DNA of 18,577 bases from Myxococcales bacterium (GTDB lineage Bacteria; Myxococcota; Myxococcia; Myxococcales; Anaeromyxobacteraceae): the NCBI GenBank assembly GCA_021784995.1, contig JAJYHA010000307.1:1-18577 (forward strand). The letters are read 5' to 3'. The first letter of the stretch is position 1. Each line of letters opens with the position of its first letter. Below, one piece after another: positions 1 to 6,063 of this stretch. The notes under the pieces were generated by a model. That model saw only the letters and a program-made list of their open reading frames with translations. It made no database searches and was not told the DNA's origin. A program made the position numbers and the translations under genes.

Positions 1-20
1 AACCGAAGCGAGGCAATGCG

Positions 21-638
21 GTGGGGAGGTGTAATTGTCGTCGAGCACTCGCGGCGACGTTCCTGTGGAACCTGTCGCTGTTCGGCCTCTTCGCCTTCAT
101 CGGCGCCCTGTACCACGACGCCTTCGGGGCCTCGATCGGCGCCGTGGGCCTCTACGTGCTGGCGGGCGGCATCGGGAACCTCGTGGGCAGCGTCGTCGGC
201 GGCAGAGCGGGAGATCGGCACGGCAAGGTGCGCGTCGTCCGGATCGCCGCCCTGTGCGCCGCGGCGGGCGTCCTCGCCACCTCGCTCACCGTCAGCCTCG
301 CCGTAACGGTCGCGGCGCACGTCCTGTGGAGCGTCGCGGTCGGGTTCGGGATGGCGTCGCTCTCGGCCCTCGTCGTCAGCCGCCTCCCACAGCGCCGGGG
401 CACCGTCATGAGCCTCAACGCGTTCGCGATGAACGCCGCGGTCGTCGTCGGGGCGGGGCTCGGCGGGGCGTTCCTCGCAGGCGGCCGGGTGTACTGGCCC
501 CTCGGGGCCGCGTGCGCGGTGGCGGGCGCGCTCGTGGGCGCGGTCGCGCCCGAGCTGCCCATCGCCTTCGCGGGGACGCCCAAGCGTGCCCCGCCGGCGT
601 CGGCGTCCCCGGCGTCGCTGCGACCGGTGGCCGAGTGA
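21..638 (+). pseudogene. C-terminal half of an MFS transporter (5' truncated)
   Basis: The protein from about position 48 on is a run of hydrophobic helices (FLWNLSLFGLFAFIGALYH, then further segments to ALVGAVAPEL) with a cytoplasmic loop GGRAGDRHGKVRVVR. That loop is the typical MFS inter-helix motif G-x-x-x-D-R-x-G-R-[KR]. About six helices are present, matching one half of a 12-TM carrier, so the N-terminal half is missing. The first residues (GRCNCRR) are encoded by the 26-bp repeat at 22-47 and do not look like MFS sequence, so the transporter was probably cut at this junction. The frame is open to the window edge, so I cannot exclude that translation enters from upstream. The substrate cannot be told. 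It ends in a short Ala/Pro-rich tail. Confidence 0.6.
22..47 (+). repeat. 26-bp direct repeat, left copy
   Basis: The sequence from t22 to a47 (core GGTGTAATTGTCGTCGAGCA) is identical to 4562-4587 in the same orientation. It is AT-richer than its surroundings. This copy sits exactly where MFS similarity begins, so it marks a rearrangement or mobile-element end. Confidence 0.85.
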
Positions 639-680
639 CCCGCAGCGCGCGTGATTGAGCAGGCGCTGTCTGATTTGCAC

Positions 681-686
681 TATCAT
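681..686 (+). promoter_or_regulatory. Possible -10 of dapA (TATCAT)
   Basis: TATCAT lies in a local AT-richer patch between the MFS stop and dapA. It would start the mRNA near 693, giving a leader of roughly 40 nt. No good -35 is seen at 16-18 bp spacing, so the call is weak. Confidence 0.3.
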
Positions 687-734
687 CGCCGCCCGACGTT
701 CCGCCGCGACTGACTCTCGCTCGAGGACCGCCCG

Positions 735-1613
735 ATGACGCCCGCCCAATACTCCGGAATCTTCGTCCCTCCCATCACGCCGTTCACCGCGGATGGCGCC
801 GTTGACTACGAGTCGTTCCGCAGCCTCGTCCGCACGATCCTGGCCGGGCGCGCCCACGGCATCGTCGTGAACGGCACGACGGGCGAGTCGCCGACGGTGG
901 ACTGGGACGAGGTCGAGAAGCTCACCGCCATCGCCCTCGAGGAGACCAAGGGGCGCGGCCGCGTCCTCCTCGGCACCGGGACGAACGACACCGCCTCGAC
1001 CGTCGAGCAGACCCGGCGCGCGGGCGCCCTCGGCGTCGACGCCGCGCTCGTGGTGGTGCCGTACTACAACCGGCCGTCTCAGGCCGGGATCGTCGAGCAC
1101 TTCACGCGGGTCGCGGCCGTGGGCCTGCCGCTCATCTGCTACAACATCCCGTACCGCACGGGCGTCGCCATGGAGCCCGCCACCCTCAAGGCCGTGCTCG
1201 GGCTGGAGAACGTGGTGGGCCTCAAGGAGAGCACGGGGGCCCTCAACAACACCCTCGACCTCGTGACGTGGTGCAAGAAGGCGATCCTCTGCGGGGAGGA
1301 CGCGCTCCTCCTCGCCTCGCTCGCCTGCGGCGGGAACGGCGGGATCCTCGCCGCCGCGAACGTCCGGACCGGGGAGTACGTGCGCCTGTTCGAGGAGATG
1401 CAGGCCGGCGACCTCGTCGCCGCGCGCCGTCGGTTCCTCCGGCTGCTCCCGCTCATCAAGCTCCTGTTCGAGGAGTCCAACCCTGGCCCGCTCAAGTGGC
1501 TCCTCGCGCGGGAGGGGGTCATCCGGTCGCCGATGCAGCGCCTGCCGCTCGTCGGGATCAGCGAGGGGCTGCAGAAGCGGCTCGAGGCCGCAGCAGCGGC
1601 GATCCCGAGCTAG
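735..1613 (+). CDS. dapA: 4-hydroxy-tetrahydrodipicolinate synthase family (DapA)
   Basis: This is a full-length (292 aa) class I aldolase of the DHDPS/NAL superfamily. DapA condenses pyruvate with aspartate semialdehyde in the cytosol, the first committed step to lysine and diaminopimelate. Visible signatures are the pyruvate-binding NGTTGESPT (residues 46-54, Thr48/Thr49), YYNRP (110-114), the catalytic Tyr136 in CYNIPYR with Arg141, and the Schiff-base lysine Lys164 in GLKEST. The arrangement YYNRP plus YxxPxR favours true DHDPS over N-acetylneuraminate lyase, but close paralogues (KDG aldolase, HMP aldolases) share much of this. GAGGA about 8 nt before ATG735 is a good ribosome binding site. 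It is the only intact metabolic gene inside the otherwise decayed island, so it may be an extra copy rather than the housekeeping one. Confidence 0.88.
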   Translation: MTPAQYSGIFVPPITPFTADGAVDYESFRSLVRTILAGRAHGIVVNGTTGESPTVDWDEVEKLTAIALEETKGRGRVLLGTGTNDTASTVEQTRRAGALGVDAALVVVPYYNRPSQAGIVEHFTRVAAVGLPLICYNIPYRTGVAMEPATLKAVLGLENVVGLKESTGALNNTLDLVTWCKKAILCGEDALLLASLACGGNGGILAAANVRTGEYVRLFEEMQAGDLVAARRRFLRLLPLIKLLFEESNPGPLKWLLAREGVIRSPMQRLPLVGISEGLQKRLEAAAAAIPS

Positions 1614-1650
1614 CGCGGTCGCCGCGCACCACATCACCAGCCGACGCCTC

Positions 1651-1670
1651 CTGGTCGCTCCTGCGACCGG
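1651..1670 (+). terminator. Hairpin downstream of dapA
   Basis: GGTCGC-TCCT-GCGACC forms a 6-bp perfect stem with a 4-nt loop, extendable by one G-U and one C-G pair. It lies about 40 nt after the dapA stop and before the next start. No U-tract follows, so it is only a candidate terminator. Confidence 0.35.
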
Positions 1671-1709
1671 GCCGGGGATGTGTCGTCTCAGGAGGCGAGT
1701 GGGGACGCG

Positions 1710-2688
1710 ATGCTCGAGACGGAGTACGGCAAGTTCAAGAAGACGGTGGACGATTTCGACCTCCTGCCGCTCGGCAGGGATCACGTGGTCGTCGCGATGT
1801 CGGGCGGCAAGGACGTCGGGGTCCTGGCGCACCTGCTGCTCCGGTACCGGGAACGGGAGCGGCGCGACCTCCGCCTGGAGATGATCACCGCGCCCGTGCC
1901 GGGCTGGGTCTACGAGCCGGAGCGGTTCGTCCCGCGCTTCGACGGCGACAGCCGGCGGCTCCTCGAACGGCAGATCGAGCTCAACCGCGAGTCCATCGAG
2001 TACTGGACCGCGGGCGGGTACGCGCACACCACCGTCGCGCTGCCGCCCGGCTTCGATCACGATCGGATGGGCGAGCTCACCGCGCCGTGCCGCTGGTGCT
2101 ACCGGACCAAGATGGACGCCCTGCTGAGCCACCTCGCGCGCGATCCCGGGGCGGACGGCGCGCTCGTCTGCATCGCGTTCACGCGCTGGGACGCCGCGTA
2201 CATCCTGCAGACGCAGCTCCTCTTTACCGAGGGGACCCACTGGAAGGAGCTGAAGGCGAGCAACCCGCCGCTTTACGCGCTCCTGCGGATGAGCCTGTCG
2301 GCCTTCTCCCCCGTACCCGAGGAGCGACATGGGGATCCCGGGGAAGACGGTGACGCGGATCCAGCCGCTCATCGAGTTCGACGACGGCGAGACGCGGAGT
2401 GCGGCGCGCGCGCTCGGATTTCCGATCGTCCCCGACATCTGCGCCGAGCTCTGGGGAAGCGGCTTCGAGCAGGGGCGGCGCTTCTTCTCGAAGTGCGTGG
2501 AGCGGTTGACCCAGACGGTTCCGCCGCCCGGGCGCGCCCCCTCGGTGCTGCATGCGGACTACCGGAAGCTCATCCGCACCTACGAGCACATGGGGGTGCT
2601 GCCGCCCGTCGAGGAGCTCGACGGCGCGGTGTACCGCTTCTGCGACCCGGCGATGCGCGAGCCGCCGCCGTTCCAGCTCGCCCGATGA
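1710..2688 (+). pseudogene. PP-loop (TtcA-like, adenine nucleotide alpha hydrolase) ATPase, one frameshift
   Basis: The N-terminal part carries the PP-loop SGGKDV (residues 31-36 from ATG1710). The canonical motif is SGGxDS, so the final Ser is Val here. It is followed by a CxxC (PCRWC, Cys127/Cys130) in the position typical of tRNA-thiolating TtcA-type enzymes that bind Fe-S. In-frame reading stays family-like up to LLRMSLSAFSPVPEER at about 2326. After that the sensible protein continues in the +1 frame (MGIPGKTVTRIQPLIEFDD ... to the stop at 2688). Skipping a single base near 2326-2328 joins the two halves (...PVPEER / MGIPGKT...). So either one base has been inserted, or there is a sequencing error, or a programmed +1 shift. 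GTG1680 is an alternative start. The substrate RNA or metabolite is unknown. Confidence 0.65.
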
Positions 2689-3098
2689 GCGGTGGAGCGG
2701 GGCTCGAGGCCCGGCTCGCGCTCCTCCCCCTCCGGAGCGAGCCCGACCGCCGCCGTTCTTGGTCAGCTCTGGATCGGCGTCGATGTGGACCGGCGTGCCT
2801 TCGCTCCTCACAAGGCCGCTTCACCGAGTCGACCTCGGCGTCCGCTGCTCGATTCTTCGCGCGCCTCCCCCGCCGGACCCGTTGAGCTCGCGGTGCCTGC
2901 CCGGAGCCGTTCGAGGTTGTTCGTCCCGAAGAGCCAGATCGCGAGATCCAACAGGCCTCGGGACGAGAGACCGAGGTGAGGTGTTCGACCGTAGCTGGAG
3001 GGCTGGAGCCCCCACCGCAAAGGCACGCTGAGTACGCGCCTTCCCAGGGCGCGGCCGCCCCCGGGCCCGAGTTGGAGCGTTGCTCCCTCCGGATCGGC
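2689..3098. other. No recognisable gene; probable degenerate DNA
   Basis: This 410-base stretch between the broken PP-loop gene and the transposase remnant has open frames on both strands, but none gives a protein I recognise. A minus-strand peptide RGLLDLAIWLFGTNNLERL looks helix-like but cannot be assigned. It holds one clear inverted repeat (2921-2966). Confidence 0.5.
2921..2966. repeat. 9-bp inverted repeat with 28-nt spacer
   Basis: TCGTCCCGA (2921-2929) and TCGGGACGA (2958-2966) are perfect inverted complements. The spacer contains GATCGCGAGATC, itself nearly symmetric. It could be an old element end or an RNA hairpin. No gene depends on it in an obvious way. Confidence 0.45.
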
Positions 3099-3391
3099 TC
3101 AGGCCGCGCGCCGCTCGTAGTGACGATAGAGGCCGCCGGCTTCCGCGACCGCTACGACACCTCCGCGCTCGGGCCCTTGCACGGGTCGATGCTCCGGCAG
3201 TCCATGGCGAGGGAGCGGTGGCAGCGCCAAAGGTGGTAGTGGTCGAAGTAGTCGCCAAGGAGCCGCCGGAGGTGGCGCTCGCCGAGGACGACGACGTTGT
3301 CGAGACACTCGCGGCGGATGGTGCCGATCACTCGCTCGACGAACGGGTTCTGCCAGGGACTCCATGGCGCGGTGAAGACTTTCTCGATCCA
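3099..3391 (-). pseudogene. 3' remnant of an rve/IS3-IS481-like DDE transposase, frameshifted
   Basis: Reading the minus strand from 3391 gives WIEKVFTAPWSPWQNPFVER then IGTIRRECLDNVVVLGERHL, LRRLLGDYFDHYHLWRCHRSL. This is the C-terminal part of an integrase-core (rve) transposase, and the Glu in NPFVER is the third acidic residue of the DDE triad. That frame stops at 3152. The family-like tail GVVAVAEAGGLYRHYERRAA lies in another frame ending at 3099, so the remnant carries a frameshift near 3190. A stop precedes the fragment in frame and no start exists; the two Asp of the triad are lost. The break point is exactly at the hicA operator, so the HicAB module abuts or interrupted this element. 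Confidence 0.8.
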
Positions 3392-3413
3392 TGTGTCTAA
3401 TGACTAGACACAT
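3391..3413. promoter_or_regulatory. Palindromic operator of hicAB
   Basis: Perfect inverted repeat ATGTGTCTA-ATGAC-TAGACACAT (9-bp arms, 5-nt spacer), AT-rich against a GC-rich background. Its right arm overlaps the -35 hexamer of hicA. HicB antitoxins with a C-terminal DNA-binding domain normally repress their own operon, so this is the expected binding site. Confidence 0.65.
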
Positions 3414-3433
3414 ATGCGCTTCGTCCCTATACT
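3405..3433 (+). promoter_or_regulatory. hicAB promoter
   Basis: -35 TAGACA (3405-3410) and -10 TATACT (3428-3433), each 5/6 to the sigma-70 consensus, with an ideal 17-bp spacer. Transcription should begin at about 3440, which is the GTG start of hicA, so the mRNA is probably leaderless. Confidence 0.65.
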
Positions 3434-3439
3434 TGAGCG

Positions 3440-3646
3440 GTGAGAGCCAAGGACCTCCTTCGCGCCTTGCGAGCGCTCGGCTGCGAGGAGGTCCGACAGA
3501 AGGGCTCCCACGTCATCGTCCGATGTGGAGCGTGCACGGCCGTCGTGCCGGTCCATAGCGGCGAGGACCTCGCGCCCGGAACTCTCCGGGCCATCGAACG
3601 GCAGCTGGAGCCATGTCTCGGAAAGGGGTGGCTCCGGCGTGTGTAA
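3440..3646 (+). CDS. hicA: HicA-type mRNA interferase toxin
   Basis: 68 aa, the normal HicA size. HicA has a double-stranded RNA-binding-like fold and cleaves mRNA, blocking translation until HicB neutralises it. The catalytic histidine is His24 in QKGSHVIVR, and the family signature continues with TAVVPVHSGEDLAPGTLRAI. The start is GTG: no Shine-Dalgarno precedes it, and the -10 TATACT lies six bases upstream, so the transcript likely starts at the start codon. hicB follows 32 nt downstream in the usual toxin-first order. The gene appears intact although surrounded by mobile-element debris. Confidence 0.9.
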   Translation: MRAKDLLRALRALGCEEVRQKGSHVIVRCGACTAVVPVHSGEDLAPGTLRAIERQLEPCLGKGWLRRV

Positions 3647-3678
3647 CCGAGCGGTACGTGGATACAGCGGGTGGACCC

Positions 3679-4077
3679 ATGCGGACGAGCTACACGGTGA
3701 GGTACGAGAGGGACGAGACGGGGTGGTGGGTAGCACAGGTGAAGGAGGCGCCCGCGGCGATCACCCAGGGACGGACCATCGCAGAGGCGCGGCGGCGTAT
3801 CCGTGAGGCGCTCGGCCTTGCGCTGGACGACGATGCCGCGGCGCGCCGGGTCGAGCTGAAGGACGAGGTCAAGCTCCCTGCTGATGCACAGCGGGCTCTT
3901 CGCCAGGCCCGTGCGGCCCGCGCACGGCTCGCCGCCGAGAGCAAGAAGGCTCAGAACACGACCGCGAAGGCCGTGCGGACGCTCCTGAAGGGCATGCACC
4001 TGAGCGTGCGCGACGCCGGGGAGCTGATCGGGATCTCCCCCCAGCGTGTCCATCAACTCGCGCACGAGAACGGGTAG
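3679..4077 (+). CDS. hicB: HicB-type antitoxin with C-terminal helix-turn-helix
   Basis: 132 aa from ATG3679. The N-terminus is the partial RNase H-like HicB fold (YTVRYERDETGWWVAQVKE ... GRTIAEARRRIREALGLAL) that blocks HicA. A charged Ala/Arg linker follows, then a C-terminal helix-turn-helix (MHLSVRDAGELIGISPQRVH) for operator binding. ATG3679 places the first beta strand at the N-terminus as in the family. An upstream in-frame ATG at 3613, with a weak SD, would add 22 unrelated residues and overlap hicA. The protein should form the neutralising complex with HicA and repress from the palindrome at 3391-3413. Confidence 0.85.
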   Translation: MRTSYTVRYERDETGWWVAQVKEAPAAITQGRTIAEARRRIREALGLALDDDAAARRVELKDEVKLPADAQRALRQARAARARLAAESKKAQNTTAKAVRTLLKGMHLSVRDAGELIGISPQRVHQLAHENG

Positions 4078-4252
4078 CGAAAGGACGAAGCGTGACCAGC
4101 CCACGCGCCGGGTCTCCCGTATGTCTCCCGGAACTCGGGGCATCACCGGGGAAGACGGGGGAAGTGCGGGGAAGGGCTCCGGGATTGAAGTGCCTGTCCT
4201 GAGAGCCAAAACGACAGAAAGGCGTGGACTGTCGCTCGGTGAGCGTTCACTG

Positions 4253-4560
4253 TCAGGCAAACCTCAAGTCCCTTTTCCCGCTCCATCTTGCCCCGGTAAC
4301 CACCTGGGTCCCCGCGGCTTTCCGTTTCCGGCCGCCACAGGGCCGCTCCGTTGCCGCCTGGTCGCCGTGGGCGACCGCCGCCGGCGCGTCGAGCAGCTTC
4401 ACGGCGTCCCGCCTCACGTCGGCGCCGGGGAGGGGCCGTACCGGAGCGTCCCCTCGATGCTCACGTGGCCGAGCAGCTCCTGGACCGCCTTGACCGAGAC
4501 GCCGCGCAGGACGGGGTGGCTCGCGAAGGTGTGCGGGGCCACCTTCCGGCGGGCTTCGGG
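4253..4560 (-). pseudogene. C-terminal remnant of a tyrosine recombinase (phage/island integrase)
   Basis: On the minus strand, ARRKVAPHTFASHPVLRGVS then VKAVQELLGHVSIEGTLRY match the end of an XerC/D-like integrase: the HTFASH box, the LGH histidine and the Tyr in TLRY. The HxLRH box is damaged (KVAPHTF), so the second catalytic Arg is gone. Just after the Tyr the frame breaks: the original stops at 4414, while the family-like tail DVRRDAVKLLDAPAAVAHGD continues in another frame to TGA at 4253. All N-terminal sequence is missing, and similarity ends near the 26-bp repeat at 4562-4587. The last codons (WSGKRDL) run through the tRNA-Gly-like sequence at 4263-4285. Confidence 0.8.
4263..4285 (+). 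other. Fragment resembling the 3' end of tRNA-Gly (probable att scar)
   Basis: The segment ends in TTTCCCGCTCCA (4274-4285), which equals the acceptor 3' strand, discriminator and CCA of a typical bacterial tRNA-Gly(GCC). The preceding T-arm is partly kept (about 20 of 23 positions against the form I remember). No tRNA body lies upstream at the required distance, so this is not a functional tRNA. It overlaps the 3' end of the integrase remnant, the usual place of an attachment core. Confidence 0.5.
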
Positions 4561-4561
4561 A

Positions 4562-4587
4562 TGGGGAGGTGTAATTGTCGTCGAGCA
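4562..4587 (+). repeat. 26-bp direct repeat, right copy
   Basis: Identical to 22-47, 4540 bp away. This copy separates the integrase remnant from the 3' end of the aspartic protease gene, whose stop is only 26 bp further on. Confidence 0.85.
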
Positions 4588-4612
4588 GGCGCTGCCCCGC
4601 GGTCGGCCTGGA

Positions 4613-5821
4613 TCACTCCCGCCGCCACTCGCGGGGGACGGAGTGGTTGGACGCGTACCGCTCGAGCCTGCTCGCCAGCTCGTTCGCCTCGCGCTCCTGC
4701 CGCGCGGCGAAGCCGAGCAGCTCCGCGGATCCGTCGCCCGAGATCTCGGAGCGGGAGACCCGCTCCGCGAGCGCGAGGTGGACCTGGTGCCAGAGCCGCT
4801 CCTGGCCGCCCAGCTGCGAGAAGGTGTGCCGCCACCAGCCCTCGTCGTGGCCGGCCGGTCTGGCGTCGCTCCCGGGCAGCTCGGTGAGCACGAGCCGGTG
4901 CCGCTGCGTGTCGATGTGCACCGAGTAGCCGGCGAGGAAATCCATCCCGACCAGCCCCTCGAAGGCATCGGACATGGGCGCGGTGACCGTGGCGGGGACG
5001 AACTCGGTGCGGGCCTCGTCGACCGAGAGCGAGTCGAGGACCACCAGCACCGCCAGGGTCCGCCCGCCGATGCCGCCCGCGATGGTCATCAGGCGGTTCG
5101 AGCCCTCGTCCAGCACCCCCAGCCGCTCGGCCAGGGGAGTGAAGAGGATGGTCCCCGGCGCACCCGTGTCGAGCGCCATCGCGGCCGTCACTCGGCCGTT
5201 GAGCTTCACCGGGATGATGATCCGCTGCGACTGCCCCTCGAGGGCCCTGTACGACACGGCGATCTGCCTGGGGGCCGGCGCCTGGGGTTCCCCCGGCGCT
5301 TCGGTGGAGGCGGGCGCCACCGCGCCGGGGCCCGGGGCCGCGACGTTCGCCACCGCGGGAGCAGGAGCGACGGCGGGCGCAGGAGCCACGGCGGACGCGG
5401 CGGGCGCGGCGACCTGGGGCTCCGCCGTCCGGGCCGGAGACGGCGCGGTGATGGGGCTCGCGAGCGGCGCGGGCGGGACGGGCGAGGGCGACCCGGCGAC
5501 GCACGCTGGCGGAGACTGCGCCCCGACGAATCCCCGGGTCAGGTAGCCAACGCTGGCGCTTGCGAGCGCCACCAGCCCCACCAGCGGGACGCTCATCCCC
5601 GGCGAGGGCGACGCAGGCGCCGCCCGACCGGAGCTCGGCGGAGAGGGGGCCATGTCGAGAGGCCGTCCCGGAGCGCCCGTCGCGCCCGGTCGAGCCGCCG
5701 GCAGGGAGGCCCCGGCCCGTTGCTGCTGCGCCCCCTCGCGGGAGAAGGCCGTCTTGCAGAACTCGCAGTAAAGGGCGCCGTCACGGTTCTGCTGGTGGCA
5801 CACGGGGCACGGCGTCGCCAT
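4613..5821 (-). CDS. Membrane-anchored retropepsin-like aspartic protease with zinc ribbon
   Basis: 402 aa from ATG5821. The order is a zinc ribbon with CPVC (Cys5/Cys8) and CEFC (Cys19/Cys22); a linker; one membrane helix at about 78-98 (VPLVGLVALASASVGYL); a long Pro/Ala-rich spacer (about 103-187); and a clan AA aspartic protease domain with the catalytic ALDTGAPGT (Asp218) and the conserved GLVGMDFL (about 289-296) before the second half. Such single-lobe proteases act as dimers. The topology suggests zinc ribbon in the cytosol and protease in the periplasm. A TTG at 5857 gives a longer frame, but MATPCPVC is the natural start. The C-terminus (about 325-402) is charged and helical, with no match I know. 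The substrate is unknown. Confidence 0.75.
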   Translation of the reverse strand: MATPCPVCHQQNRDGALYCEFCKTAFSREGAQQQRAGASLPAARPGATGAPGRPLDMAPSPPSSGRAAPASPSPGMSVPLVGLVALASASVGYLTRGFVGAQSPPACVAGSPSPVPPAPLASPITAPSPARTAEPQVAAPAASAVAPAPAVAPAPAVANVAAPGPGAVAPASTEAPGEPQAPAPRQIAVSYRALEGQSQRIIIPVKLNGRVTAAMALDTGAPGTILFTPLAERLGVLDEGSNRLMTIAGGIGGRTLAVLVVLDSLSVDEARTEFVPATVTAPMSDAFEGLVGMDFLAGYSVHIDTQRHRLVLTELPGSDARPAGHDEGWWRHTFSQLGGQERLWHQVHLALAERVSRSEISGDGSAELLGFAARQEREANELASRLERYASNHSVPREWRRE

Positions 5822-5864
5822 GGCGCAGATCTGCTCAGGTTCACGGGGCGGCGGCAAGGCCGTC

Positions 5865-5894
5865 GATCGCGTCGCCGCGCCCGCGGCGGCGATC
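5865..5894. terminator. Long GC hairpin between protease and molybdoenzyme genes
   Basis: GATCGC-gt-CGCCGC pairs with GCGGCG-GCGATC: a 12-bp stem with a 2-nt bulge and a 4-nt loop. It lies 170 nt after the molybdoenzyme stop and 44 nt before the protease start on the minus strand. It may end upstream transcription or shape the protease leader. No U-tract is seen. Confidence 0.35.
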
Positions 5895-6063
5895 GGTCCC
5901 CCGTCGGCGGCACCCGCGGGGCGCCGGGACCGGCCTCACCGCGGCGCTCCGCCGACGCGACGGGGGCGCGAGCCGATCGTCGAGATGCAGCTCGGACCCG
6001 CTCGCTTCGCGGTGAGCGCGAAGGGATCGGCTGCCGCCCGCGGACTCGCCCACCGGCTCGTCG

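Noticed and set aside
4263..4285. A functional tRNA gene
   Set aside because: Only the acceptor 3' strand and part of the T arm are present; no 5' acceptor, D arm or anticodon arm lies upstream.
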